DNA from: Prochlorococcus sp. AG-442-M23
GTDB taxonomy: Bacteria > Cyanobacteriota > Cyanobacteriia > PCC-6307 > Cyanobiaceae
NCBI GenBank assembly: GCA_003209655.1
Contig: QCPW01000002.1
Coordinates: forward strand, 155,904 to 219,903
Direction of reading: 5' to 3'
DNA length: 64,000 nucleotides
Positions 8,558 through 18,730 of the stretch are shown here, piece after piece (within the stretch, counting starts at the first letter, position 1; each line of letters begins with the position of its first letter). The translations under genes were made by a program, and so were the position numbers. The notes under the pieces were generated by a model. The model saw only the letters and a program-made list of their open reading frames with translations. It was not told the DNA's origin and ran no database searches.

Positions 8558-9106
8558 CTAAGAAGGTATTTCAAAGCTTATATTATCTAATTTTATCGCT
8601 CTCCCATTTAATGTAAGCCAATTCTCTTTTGATATCTTAGTTATTCTCTTTTGAAGATCTCCTAGTCTTTCTATATACTTATTACCAATTTCGTATTCAG
8701 AGACTAAACTCCAACCTACTTGTTCCCCAACAATTAATGTTGTTTTTGATCTTTTTTTTAAAATTTCTAAAAGATAATTTAATTTTTTATGCCATTCTTC
8801 ATCATTTCTATTTATATTTTCCATGATAAAACCGCCAATCGAATCAATTAATAAATGACCTTTTTCATTATGTAATGCACTTATTAGATCATTCGTCTCA
8901 ACTAAACCCCATTCTTTTGGTCTTCGTTTACGATGTACAAGAATTTTTTCTTGCCAATTTTTATCATTTGTTCTTGTTTCTGATAAAGCTATATAAGTTA
9001 TGTTTTTGATTTTTTTAGCTATATATTCTGCAAATTCACTTTTCCCACTCTTTGTACCACCGGTTATGAAAATGATTTTAGAAAATATATCTTCATTGAT
9101 TTCCAT
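8558..9106 (-). CDS. cobU: Adenosylcobinamide kinase / adenosylcobinamide-phosphate guanylyltransferase
   Basis: FITGGTKSGKSEFAEYIA P-loop, HRKRRPKEWGLVET, GEQVGWSLVSEYEIGNKYIERLGDLQKRI. Confidence 0.9.
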   Translation of the reverse strand: MEINEDIFSKIIFITGGTKSGKSEFAEYIAKKIKNITYIALSETRTNDKNWQEKILVHRKRRPKEWGLVETNDLISALHNEKGHLLIDSIGGFIMENINRNDEEWHKKLNYLLEILKKRSKTTLIVGEQVGWSLVSEYEIGNKYIERLGDLQKRITKISKENWLTLNGRAIKLDNISFEIPS

Positions 9107-9115
9107 AAATAAATA

Positions 9116-9427
9116 TTATTTAGAGAAATACCACCATGTTGCAAGAGGAATTATCGTAGCAGCAATTAGTAAGCCAACAACAATATAGGTGGCTGTTGAA
9201 CTTTCTGCATCCTCAGCTCTCATAGTATTAAAATTTGGATCTACTACTGGGTTATCAATTGATGATGGTTGACTTTTTTCGTAATTAATAATGGATTTTT
9301 GCTGACCAACTATAAAAAGGTCAGTTACATTATTAATGCTTCCTGCATAAGTTCTTATTGGTAATACGATGAAAAGAAAAACTATCATCAAAAATGAAAA
9401 AAAGGATTTATAAATAGACTTAGTCAT
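9116..9427 (-). CDS. Hypothetical protein with signal-like N-terminus and C-terminal TM
   Basis: Hydrophobic N-terminus and TATYIVVGLLIAATIIPLATWWYFSK C-terminus. Confidence 0.65.
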   Translation of the reverse strand: MTKSIYKSFFSFLMIVFLFIVLPIRTYAGSINNVTDLFIVGQQKSIINYEKSQPSSIDNPVVDPNFNTMRAEDAESSTATYIVVGLLIAATIIPLATWWYFSK

Positions 9428-9539
9428 TTTTTGGTATGTATCAATAATATAATAATAAACTATGAATCTCTTTTTCCTTGATATGAAAATCCAATATAAT
9501 TACTGAAAGTAATTATTAAGTTTTGTATATTATGTATTT

Positions 9540-10166
9540 ATGAATTTTAATGGTAAAACTTTAATAATTATTGGCTCTATACTTTTTTTCTGTCAATTAG
9601 TAAACTTTATTTCCATAGATTCGATATCACCAGCATTTGAAAGAGCTCAAGTTTTATCAGCTATATCATCAGTAATAATTGTATTGATTGGCTTTTTATT
9701 TAAACAATTTAATCCCAACAAAGGAGAGAGAGTTGAATTAGAAGGTGAAAATAAATTTATATTTGATCCAGATTTACCTACAGAAATATTAGATGAATTG
9801 GCATGGGGTTCAGAAGCAATTTTAACCTCAACAGCTGCTGCAACGATATTAATTCACAATGATGGTAAGAACATCTTAAGAAGAGGTATTACATCTGATA
9901 AGGTTTTCGAACCTGGCGAAACTTGTATGAGATCTGTTAAAGATATGAAATTAATTTCACTAGCAAACACAAAATTTTATCCTGGAAGAGATGAATTTTT
10001 TAGTTTTTGCCCAAACGTTCCATCAATAATAATAATACCTATAGATAATAAATCATTTATTTTAGTCGGGGGATGGAGTTGCAGATGTTTTACAAAGGCA
10101 GATGAAAAATGGATTAATAATTGGTCTAAGAAATTAAATAATATTTTCTTAAAAAATAGTTTTTAA
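9540..10166 (+). CDS. Cofactor assembly of complex C subunit B-like protein (CCB2/CCB4 family)
   Basis: Two N-terminal TMs followed by DELAWGSEAILTSTAAATILIHNDGKNILRRGI. Confidence 0.7.
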   Translation: MNFNGKTLIIIGSILFFCQLVNFISIDSISPAFERAQVLSAISSVIIVLIGFLFKQFNPNKGERVELEGENKFIFDPDLPTEILDELAWGSEAILTSTAAATILIHNDGKNILRRGITSDKVFEPGETCMRSVKDMKLISLANTKFYPGRDEFFSFCPNVPSIIIIPIDNKSFILVGGWSCRCFTKADEKWINNWSKKLNNIFLKNSF

Positions 10167-10176
10167 AAAGTTAACT

Positions 10177-10803
10177 CTAAAAATATATCTTAGACCGAAC
10201 CTTATTTTCCTCTGAACTGAAACTTACAGATTTTGTGTTTATATTGTAGAAAGCATTTTCAGAGTTAACTTCATATTTCTTTTCCTTATTCATATCATTA
10301 ACAGTATATTTAACTGGATTAAAAAATTCAATAATGTTATTCTTTTTGTCAAAAATAGCCTTATTTGAACTTAAAGAAATTTGATTATTTTTAAAATTTA
10401 CATTTCCAATTAACAAAAATTCAGAATTATTCATATCCCATATAATTTTATTTGAATATATTTCTTCTTCCTTTTTAATTAATGATCTTATTAGAACATT
10501 ACCATCTAATTCTAGTAATTTGTTATTGTTAGATAATTTTGATTTATCCGAAGATATTATAAATTCACTTTTATTATTCTTGAACAAATTTATTGTAGTC
10601 TCTTTAAGACTAAATACATTTTTATCATTATCATAGTTTGAATATGGACTTTTAATTGATAGAAATTTCTTACCTTCATTGGAAAATATATTCATATCCA
10701 TACTATTAATACTTTGAGTTATTATTGTTTGATTATTTGCTCTTGGATTGCATCCTATAATTAATAAAGTAATTATGAATAAAAGTTTATAGGAGCTATT
10801 CAT
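10177..10803 (-). CDS. lptC: LptC-like LPS export protein (lipoprotein)
   Basis: Lipobox-like LLIIGC N-terminus and repetitive beta-jellyroll pattern (LDGNVLIRS...LIGNVNFKN); overlaps metG by 8 bp. Confidence 0.65.
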   Translation of the reverse strand: MNSSYKLLFIITLLIIGCNPRANNQTIITQSINSMDMNIFSNEGKKFLSIKSPYSNYDNDKNVFSLKETTINLFKNNKSEFIISSDKSKLSNNNKLLELDGNVLIRSLIKKEEEIYSNKIIWDMNNSEFLLIGNVNFKNNQISLSSNKAIFDKKNNIIEFFNPVKYTVNDMNKEKKYEVNSENAFYNINTKSVSFSSEENKVRSKIYF

Positions 10804-12331
10804 AGTCTAGCTTTTCAATAATTGGATTTGGGATCGGAAGGTTTGAATTTTGTTTCAGCATTCCCCAAATTAATTGCTCATTCCATGGTTTATTTTTGTC
10901 GTATATTGAACCTAATTGTTTATCAATTTTTAATGATAAATCAGGTAATAAAGGTAATAATAATAAGCTAATAATTCTAACACTTTCCAATACATTATAA
11001 ATTATTTTACTTACCAGAGAAATATTATTATCGTCTTTAATTAAAGTCCAAGGTTGTTTTTCGTTAAGATATAAATTTGTATTAATAGCAAGATTAAGTA
11101 CTTCATTAGCTGCCAAGTCTAATTCGTAGGAATTAAAATGTTTTTTGAATTTTTCTACTTTTTCATTTGACAGTACTTCTAATGAATTATCAATAATGAA
11201 CTCCTCATTATTTGGAACTTTATTGTTAAACCACTTTCTAGACATTGAAGAACTTCTATTTAATAAATTACCAATTGTGTTAGCCAAATCATTATTAATA
11301 ATATCTACGAATCTTTTATTTTGAAAATCTCCATCATTACCCAAAGAGATATCTTTTAATAAGTACCATCTAACGGCTTCTTTACCATATTTAGATAATA
11401 AAAGAGTTGGATCTAAAACATTGCCTAAGCTTTTACCCATTTTTTGTCCTTCCCTAGTTAGAAAACCATGACCAAAAACTTTTTTAGGCACCTGCATGCC
11501 AGCAGAAAGAAGCATTGCAGGCCAATATACTGCATGGAATCTCAAAATATCTTTACCAATAAAATGAATATCTGCTGGCCATCCTTTATTAATTGAAGCC
11601 TCTAATGATGGATTATTCATATCTGTGCTAATTGCACTAACATAACCCAGTAAAGCATCAAACCATACATAAAAAGTATGATTATCAATGTCTGGGACAG
11701 ATATTCCCCACGAAACATTTGTTCTAGATATTGAGAAATCTTTTAAACCTTTAGATACAAAATTTATAATTTCATTTCTTCTTTCTTTTGGCTGAATAAA
11801 TGAAGGATTTTTTATAAGATCTTCTATTTGAGATTGGTATTTTGATAACCTAAAGAAAAGGTTTTCCTCATTCTTCCACTCCAATTTTTTTTGATGTATT
11901 GGGCATTTATAAGTTGATGAATTATCTGGATTATCTTTAAATTCCTCACAGCCTACGCAATACCACCCTTTTTGCACTCCCATATAAATATCATCAGATT
12001 TCTTTACTCTGCTGTAAAATTCACTAACTATTAATTCATGTTTTTTAGAACTCGTTCTTACAAATTTGTTATATGTTATGTCCCAATCTTTCCAGTTTTG
12101 TATAAAAATATTTGATACCTCATCGCAATGTATTTGAGGGGCAACTTCTTTATGATTTGCTGTTCTTTGTATCTTTAAACCATGTTCGTCTACTCCAGTA
12201 ATAAAAATAACTTCTTCGCCAGAGAGTCTCTTATATCTTGCTATTGAGTCACAAATTAAGGTGGTATATATGCTTCCTAAATGGGGTTTATCATTTACAT
12301 AATATAAAGGTGTAGTGATTATAAAACTCAT
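10796..12331 (-). CDS. metG: Methionyl-tRNA synthetase
   Basis: TTPLYYVNDKPHLGSIYTT; GMQVPKKVFGHGFLTREGQKMGKSLGN. Confidence 0.96.
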   Translation of the reverse strand: MSFIITTPLYYVNDKPHLGSIYTTLICDSIARYKRLSGEEVIFITGVDEHGLKIQRTANHKEVAPQIHCDEVSNIFIQNWKDWDITYNKFVRTSSKKHELIVSEFYSRVKKSDDIYMGVQKGWYCVGCEEFKDNPDNSSTYKCPIHQKKLEWKNEENLFFRLSKYQSQIEDLIKNPSFIQPKERRNEIINFVSKGLKDFSISRTNVSWGISVPDIDNHTFYVWFDALLGYVSAISTDMNNPSLEASINKGWPADIHFIGKDILRFHAVYWPAMLLSAGMQVPKKVFGHGFLTREGQKMGKSLGNVLDPTLLLSKYGKEAVRWYLLKDISLGNDGDFQNKRFVDIINNDLANTIGNLLNRSSSMSRKWFNNKVPNNEEFIIDNSLEVLSNEKVEKFKKHFNSYELDLAANEVLNLAINTNLYLNEKQPWTLIKDDNNISLVSKIIYNVLESVRIISLLLLPLLPDLSLKIDKQLGSIYDKNKPWNEQLIWGMLKQNSNLPIPNPIIEKLDYE

Positions 12332-12397
12332 AATATCTTTTTTTTTTATATTAACAAATTTAATTAATACATTAAGAAAAATAATATTATTTTTTAT

Positions 12398-13582
12398 TTA
12401 GTGAATAAATTCTAAAAGATTATTATCATTTAAATTATATTTAACCTTATATATTTTATTAGTATATGTTTCAATGGAAATATATAGAATTATAAGTAGT
12501 TCTAATGAATATTCTTGGAAATAGACCAAAGCAATATTTTTCTTATAATTAATCCATTTAATAAATATTATTTTATAAGAGGATTTTTTTTCGTTAATAA
12601 AAAATATTTTTAAATACTTTAATCGATTATTTTTATAAATATTATTATTTTCTAATTGTTTAGTTTTTGTTAAATCTATTATTTCATTGATCTTATTATA
12701 ATTCAGAAACTCCAGATTATTTAAGTAGTTAAAAACTTGTCTTTGAACAACTAAATCTAAATACCTTCTAAGTGGTGATGTACATTGTGTATACTTTATA
12801 AGTCCTAAAGATTCATGTTTATTAGCCTTTGTAGTAATGTAACTTTTACCCATATATTGTTTTAATATTGAAAACTTTATTTCACTATCACTATATTTAT
12901 TTAAAATCTCTTCGGCATTACAATTTATTTTATGAGTTCTGTAAGGAATTGGTATATTATTCTCAAATAAATATAGACTAGTAACATATCCCATCAATAT
13001 CATTGATTCAGATACGATTATTTGAGAAATACTTTTATAAATATTATTAATCTCGACTTTACCATTATTAATATTAATATTACAACTTGGAATATCAAAG
13101 GTAATTGCTCCTTGCGTTTTACGATAATTTAGACTACTAATTAATAAATTTTTTAGATAAATTATTTCAAATTCTTCCTTAGGTTCTAAGTCTATAATTT
13201 CATCTACATCTTCATATGTTAATTGATATTTAGGTTTTATTTTTGCCTCCATTATTTCATATTTATTTATTGAACCATCTTCATTAAATATAATCGAAGC
13301 ACTTATTGTATCTGATATCTTATTTTGATTTAAGTTAGCCTTTTCAATTATTTTAGTTGGTAACATTGGAACATATTCATCAATTAAATACAAACTGCTA
13401 CTTTTACTTCTTGCATCAATATCTATTTCAGAATCTGTTATAAATAATTTACAAGGATTACAAATATGTATCCATAATTTTTTTATGTTTCCTTCAATTA
13501 ATTCTAATGAGAGAGCATCATCTATCTCTTTTGGATCATTTGAATCTATTATAAAAGTTTTTAAATGAGTTAAATCTCTCAA
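12398..13582 (-). CDS. RNB-domain (RNase II family) exoribonuclease
   Basis: FIIDSNDPKEIDDALS catalytic motif; HKINCNAEEILNKY...YTQCTSPLRRYLDLVVQRQV; TTG start. Confidence 0.85.
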   Translation of the reverse strand: MRDLTHLKTFIIDSNDPKEIDDALSLELIEGNIKKLWIHICNPCKLFITDSEIDIDARSKSSSLYLIDEYVPMLPTKIIEKANLNQNKISDTISASIIFNEDGSINKYEIMEAKIKPKYQLTYEDVDEIIDLEPKEEFEIIYLKNLLISSLNYRKTQGAITFDIPSCNININNGKVEINNIYKSISQIIVSESMILMGYVTSLYLFENNIPIPYRTHKINCNAEEILNKYSDSEIKFSILKQYMGKSYITTKANKHESLGLIKYTQCTSPLRRYLDLVVQRQVFNYLNNLEFLNYNKINEIIDLTKTKQLENNNIYKNNRLKYLKIFFINEKKSSYKIIFIKWINYKKNIALVYFQEYSLELLIILYISIETYTNKIYKVKYNLNDNNLLEFIH

Positions 13583-13621
13583 ATATATAAAATATTATTT
13601 ATGTAACTGTTATTTTTAGAG

Positions 13622-13843
13622 TTAGCCTTCCGGATTAACAAATGGCAATAATGCAACAATTCGTGCTCTTTTTACTGCTAATGTAAGATCTCTTTGCTGT
13701 TTAGACGTTAATCCAGTCATCCTTCTAGGTAATATTTTACCTCTCTCTGTTATAAATTTTTTAAGAAGCTCAACATCTTTGTAGTCAATTGGATCACCGG
13801 GTTTGATTGGTGATAATTGTTTTTTAAAAATTGAATTTGGCAT
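13622..13843 (-). CDS. rpsR: 30S ribosomal protein S18
   Basis: [51 protein letters not shown]. Confidence 0.97.
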   Translation of the reverse strand: MPNSIFKKQLSPIKPGDPIDYKDVELLKKFITERGKILPRRMTGLTSKQQRDLTLAVKRARIVALLPFVNPEG

Positions 13844-13858
13844 TGTTCTTTTTATAAA

Positions 13859-14053
13859 TTATTTGATTTCTTTGTGAATTGTCATCTTATTTAGATGTGG
13901 ATTAAATTTCTTAAGTTCCAATCTTTCTGTCGTATTTCTTTTGTTTTTTTCAGTTGTATATCTTGAAATACCATTAGATCTTCTAGGTTCTGAACTTGTT
14001 CTCGCTTCAGTACATTCTAAGGTTACTACAACTCTTGTACCTTTTTTCGCCAT
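13859..14053 (-). CDS. rpmG: 50S ribosomal protein L33
   Basis: [64 protein letters not shown]; start set at internal Met. Confidence 0.96.
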   Translation of the reverse strand: MAKKGTRVVVTLECTEARTSSEPRRSNGISRYTTEKNKRNTTERLELKKFNPHLNKMTIHKEIK

Positions 14054-14154
14054 TTTGTTTAATACGCTGATGTATAATTTTCTATTGTACAACTTCAAGA
14101 AACTATTTTGCATATATTTACTTTTCTTTTAGTATCATTAGACAAAAATATTAA

Positions 14155-16614
14155 ATGAAGGTCTCTCAAAATTGGTTAAAAGCCCTTGTTGAAATAAATA
14201 CTACACCAGATGATTTGTCTGAAAAATTATCAATAGGTGGGTTTGAAGTTGAGTCACTTATTGATTGCTCATCAAATGTTAAAGGTATTCTTCTAGGAAA
14301 GGTTTTATCGGTAGTAAAACATGACAATTCTGATAAATTATCTATATGTAGAGTTGATATCGGAAGATCTAATATTCTGCAAATAGTTTGTGGTGCAAAA
14401 AATGTAAGACCAAATATATATGTTTATGTTGCCACTATTGGAACTCATCTATCAGCGAATAATATAACTATTAAAAAAAGCGAAATAAGAGGAGTAATGA
14501 GTGAAGGAATGATATGTTCATTAGAGGAATTAGGCATAGAAGAATCAAGTGAGGGAATTGCAATAATTAATGAAGAGATAGCTACAAAACATAATTTAGG
14601 TACATCAGCAGCACTTTTACTTGATTTGGAAGATCATATCTTTGATCTTGCTATTACCGCAAATAGACCTGATGGTATGTCAGTAATTGGAATCGCAAGA
14701 GAAATATCGGCCCTTTTAGAAACAAAGTTAACTTTTCCTAGATTAGACAAGAAATACAAAATTAATGTTTTTAAAAATTTTGATCTCTGCGCTAAAGCTA
14801 TTGAAAAAAATTGTATTTATACAATTACCCATATTGATTCTGTCAATGGTAAAGAATTATCTCCTCTATGGCTCAAGGATCGCTTAGATAAGTCCGGAAT
14901 TAAATCTATTAATCTTCTGGTTGACATAACAAATTACATTCTTTTAGAACAAGGCCAACCATTACATGCATTTGATAAAGATAAATTATCAAATTTAATT
15001 GGTAGAGATGTTCTACCTCAGGACTTCTCGGTTAGAAAAGCAAAGATTAATGAAACTCTTTTATGTTTGAATGGCGAGAATTATGAATTAAATGAAAACA
15101 TTACTATAGTTGCCTGTGACGATAAGCCAGTAGCTATAGCAGGTGTAATTGGTGGTCTTGAAACATCAGTAAATGACGAAACTTCTTCTGTTTATCTTGA
15201 AGGAGCAGTTTTTAATCCCGCAATTATAAGAAAATCATCAAAAGAAATAGGAATTAGAACGGAGTCAAGTAGTAGATTTGAAAAAGGAATTTCCTACAAA
15301 AATACTCTAGATTCAGTTACTAGAGCAATAAATATTTTAGAAGAATACTTTCAAATTTCAAATCCAATAATTAACACTTCAAATGAATTAGATAAAACAA
15401 AATTGTTAATACCCTTGAGAAGAGAAAGAATTCATAGAATTCTTGGTCCCTTAGTGATAAAGAATAAGGATTTTAATGAAAATAACCAAGTAAATAAGAG
15501 GAATTTATCAGATAATGAAATAACAGATAAATTAAAGCTAATTGGTTGCAACTTAAGCATTAAAGATTATGGATGGGATGTAGAGGTTATTCCAAATAGG
15601 TCACAAGATTTATTAAGAGAAATAGATTTGATTGAGGAAATTGCAAGATTAGTAGGTTATGACATGTTTGATTTGAATTTACCTAATCCTATAAAACCGG
15701 GTAAGCTCTCTAATGCTCAAATAGCTTTGAGGAAGTTAAAGATCGGATTTATAGATTGCGGATTTAACGAAGTATTGTCCTATTCTCTTGTACCAGAAAT
15801 TAATAAGGACTTAGTAAAAATTTCAAATCCATTATTACTTGAAACAAGTTGTTTAAGAGATAATATTTGGCAAGAACACATTAAAATATGTAATCAAAAT
15901 ATTAAATCTGCAATTGATTATTGTTGGATTTTTGAAGTAGGAAATATATTTCATAAAAAGCCCGATTTATCACAAGAGGAATTGTTAAGTGGATTAATTT
16001 ATGGAAAAAATAAACTTGAAAAATGGTCTAGTTCAAGTAAAAATGACCATTTAAATTATTTCGAAGCAAGAGGTAAGTTAAAGGAAGCTTTAACAGTCTT
16101 AAATTTAAAGATTGAGGATAAAACAACTGACTCGATAGATTTTCTTCATCCTGGGAGAGCTTCCAGGTTATTTACTGAAGGAAATGAAATAGGTTATTTT
16201 GGAGAAATTCATCCCAAGTTTATTTCTGAGAAAAAGGCACTAAAGAAAATGTATTTATTTAGTTTAAAGGTTAGCAAAATAACAGATGCAAGTACTAGAA
16301 AGAATAAATGGATTCCAGTCTATAAACAATATCCAACCGTCCCAAAAATGGAACGAGACGTTAATTTTATATTTAGCAAGAAATATCTTGTTAATGAAAT
16401 AATTTTACAGATAAGGAAATGTGGAAAAAAATTATTAGAAGATGTTAATTTAATTGATATTTATGATAATTTTGGTGGTGAATTTATAAGTTATACATTT
16501 AGATTGTCTTATAGAGATCCAGAAAAAACTTTATTAGATTCTGATATAGCTAGTCTCCATGACAATATTGTTGAAACTATAGAAAAAAAATTTAATACTA
16601 AATTAAGAGAATAA
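14155..16614 (+). CDS. pheT: Phenylalanyl-tRNA synthetase beta subunit
   Basis: MKVSQNWLKALVEI...GGFEVESL; full-length B1-B8 domain pattern; C-terminal ferredoxin-fold YKQYPTVPKMERDVNFIF. Confidence 0.97.
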   Translation: MKVSQNWLKALVEINTTPDDLSEKLSIGGFEVESLIDCSSNVKGILLGKVLSVVKHDNSDKLSICRVDIGRSNILQIVCGAKNVRPNIYVYVATIGTHLSANNITIKKSEIRGVMSEGMICSLEELGIEESSEGIAIINEEIATKHNLGTSAALLLDLEDHIFDLAITANRPDGMSVIGIAREISALLETKLTFPRLDKKYKINVFKNFDLCAKAIEKNCIYTITHIDSVNGKELSPLWLKDRLDKSGIKSINLLVDITNYILLEQGQPLHAFDKDKLSNLIGRDVLPQDFSVRKAKINETLLCLNGENYELNENITIVACDDKPVAIAGVIGGLETSVNDETSSVYLEGAVFNPAIIRKSSKEIGIRTESSSRFEKGISYKNTLDSVTRAINILEEYFQISNPIINTSNELDKTKLLIPLRRERIHRILGPLVIKNKDFNENNQVNKRNLSDNEITDKLKLIGCNLSIKDYGWDVEVIPNRSQDLLREIDLIEEIARLVGYDMFDLNLPNPIKPGKLSNAQIALRKLKIGFIDCGFNEVLSYSLVPEINKDLVKISNPLLLETSCLRDNIWQEHIKICNQNIKSAIDYCWIFEVGNIFHKKPDLSQEELLSGLIYGKNKLEKWSSSSKNDHLNYFEARGKLKEALTVLNLKIEDKTTDSIDFLHPGRASRLFTEGNEIGYFGEIHPKFISEKKALKKMYLFSLKVSKITDASTRKNKWIPVYKQYPTVPKMERDVNFIFSKKYLVNEIILQIRKCGKKLLEDVNLIDIYDNFGGEFISYTFRLSYRDPEKTLLDSDIASLHDNIVETIEKKFNTKLRE

Positions 16615-16619
16615 CAGTC

Positions 16620-17376
16620 TTACATATCTTGTATGAGACTTGTTCCTAGTCTTATTATAAATCTTATACGAGATAATTAATATTCATATAAATCCAATTG
16701 ATGAGATATAATTTACATTATGTTTAATTTCATCACTTTTTTATTATCTACAGTACTTTGGGTTCAAGTTCCGCAATGGTCTGACGATTGGTCCAAATGT
16801 GCAGTTGATATACCAGATGCATCTTGCCATTGGTACATAGCTGCTCCAGACAATACCTTTGGAGAAGGTTTTGATTGGGCAAGCGCTCCTTGGTTTGATG
16901 CGAATGGCTTGAGCGATGTACCTAGTATTGATAAGAAAACTGCAATTCAAAAGCTTCAGAATAGGTAGTACTGTCTTTAAGGCAGTACGGAGCGATATAA
17001 AAAGCTTGTATTGCAGTACTTTACAGGTAGCATTTATTTCTTGGACAAAGGACGGACATAATTTATAGATTATTAATCAACTTATAAATATTTTTTGCTT
17101 CTAAATAACTAGGGTAGATTATTTAAATTAATATATTTATTAATCTTACAAATCTATTTTAAGACTTTTTACTAGACTAATTTTAAGTCTCATATAAGAA
17201 TAGATATACAAGAAATTATTTTATTATTAGCAACGTAAATTATTTCTCAATTTCTTTTTTGTCAAAATAAATGTTTCTACTGATTTGACTAATAATTAAT
17301 TTTTAGTATCAGGAATGAGCAATCCTTAAACATCGCATATAAGACTAATGCTGAGACCTATTTCTAGTCTTATATG
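16620..17376. repeat. Three imperfect copies of a ~40-bp intergenic repeat (TATGAGACTTnnnnnTAGTCTTAT-like), one inverted
   Basis: Copies near 16627-16672, 17158-17200 (inverted) and 17336-17376; the last contains perfect 12-bp arms CATATAAGACTA/TAGTCTTATATG. Confidence 0.55.
16720..16968 (+). CDS. Hypothetical secreted/membrane-anchored small protein
   Basis: 82 aa with N-terminal TM and W/D-rich mature part with two Cys. Confidence 0.6.
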   Translation: MFNFITFLLSTVLWVQVPQWSDDWSKCAVDIPDASCHWYIAAPDNTFGEGFDWASAPWFDANGLSDVPSIDKKTAIQKLQNR

Positions 17377-17388
17377 AGAAGAAGTATA

Positions 17389-18402
17389 CTAATTTTTATA
17401 TAGATTTTTTAGTAATTGATACGCTTCATTTAATTTTCTCATTCGATCTGTTGATCCTCCAGCATCTGGATGAATCTCTAAGGCTAGGGATTTATAAGCA
17501 TCCCTAATTTTTCGTAATGTATGAGCTGATCCAGCTGATGTTGATAAATTCAATAATTTAAGTGCTCCATGTACCGTCATTGTTGAGTCCAAAGTTTCAA
17601 ATGAATTTGTTCTGTTATTTCTTTTAAATCTACTTACAAACCTCCTCACTAGTGTTGGTATCCTATTAATTAAATCTGATGTAGCAAAAGGGTCTTCTAA
17701 AACACCAATCATTAATAAAACAATTTCTAGAGATGGATTTTTTCTTATCCAAAATGGACATAATTCAGACATAAATTTATTGGCTGCACTCCACGTAAAG
17801 GGTAGATTTTCTGTTCCATCAAGATTTGGCCATATATCCCTGCTAAACCAATCCATCGAAGCCTCTAATACATGATCGTTAGGGTTAGTTCCATATAGGG
17901 TTTTCCAATGCCTAATTAAAGCTATTCGACATTTTATTAAATCATTTTCTTTAATTGTATTAATTTGAATATCATTAATATTCTCTTTTAATTTTTCACT
18001 ATTAATACTCCTTCTTAGATTCTTAACTTTTTTATCAACAAAATTGGGAAGGCTTATGTTTAAGTTTGCTTTTTCCTTATATTGATCATCATTTGAAACT
18101 ATTTTATTTAAAGATATTTCATTAACTTCTTTTTTTATGTCAGATTTAATTAATACCAATGATGTGTTTTCATCAATATTTAAATTTTCATTATTAATAT
18201 TGTTACCGCCAAAATCTATTTCTTGCTGTTGGTTCTTAGGTAGAAAATCATCTTCTTGAAGAATTTCTGTAAGTAACTTTTCAATTACGGGTCCTCTTGC
18301 TCTGAATCCCCACTCTTTTCGTAATTGATCAAACCTAGAAATTAGTTCCTCAGGTAAATCAATTGAAATTCTTTTTGTATTTGAATTTTCAGGAATATTC
18401 AA
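17389..18402 (-). CDS. Protein with N-terminal RHH-like segment and C-terminal J-domain
   Basis: N-term KRISIDLPEELISRFDQLRKEWGFRARGPVIEKLLTEIL; C-term LRKIRDAYKSLALEIHPDAGGSTDRMRKLNEAYQLLKNL with HPD. Confidence 0.8.
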   Translation of the reverse strand: MNIPENSNTKRISIDLPEELISRFDQLRKEWGFRARGPVIEKLLTEILQEDDFLPKNQQQEIDFGGNNINNENLNIDENTSLVLIKSDIKKEVNEISLNKIVSNDDQYKEKANLNISLPNFVDKKVKNLRRSINSEKLKENINDIQINTIKENDLIKCRIALIRHWKTLYGTNPNDHVLEASMDWFSRDIWPNLDGTENLPFTWSAANKFMSELCPFWIRKNPSLEIVLLMIGVLEDPFATSDLINRIPTLVRRFVSRFKRNNRTNSFETLDSTMTVHGALKLLNLSTSAGSAHTLRKIRDAYKSLALEIHPDAGGSTDRMRKLNEAYQLLKNLYKN

Positions 18403-18547
18403 TAATATCTTCCTTGAATAGTAAGGAATTTATTTAATTTTATTCAAAATAAATTGAAAGTCCATATGGAATAATGTTTTTAAATTAAAACCAAATTATT
18501 TTCATGTCACAAGTCTATTAACTATCTTTTTATAATTAAAATAAAAA

Positions 18548-18727
18548 ATGCTTAATTGTTATTTCAAGTCATCTAAAGAAAAAAAAAGTTTCTATCAACA
18601 TAAGAAATTAGAAATGCTTAATTACATTAAAGATTCACTTGAACGTAAAATCGCCTCAGTAACAGCTTCTATAGAAGTATTAGAAACCCAAATTAGCAGG
18701 GATAACGAAGCTGAAGTTACTCAATAA
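18548..18727 (+). CDS. Small hypothetical protein (59 aa; alternative Met start gives 37 aa)
   Basis: MLNCYFKSSKEKKSFYQHKKLEMLNYIKDSLERKIASVTASIEVLETQISRDNEAEVTQ; coiled-coil-like. Confidence 0.45.
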   Translation: MLNCYFKSSKEKKSFYQHKKLEMLNYIKDSLERKIASVTASIEVLETQISRDNEAEVTQ

Positions 18728-18730
18728 TAT

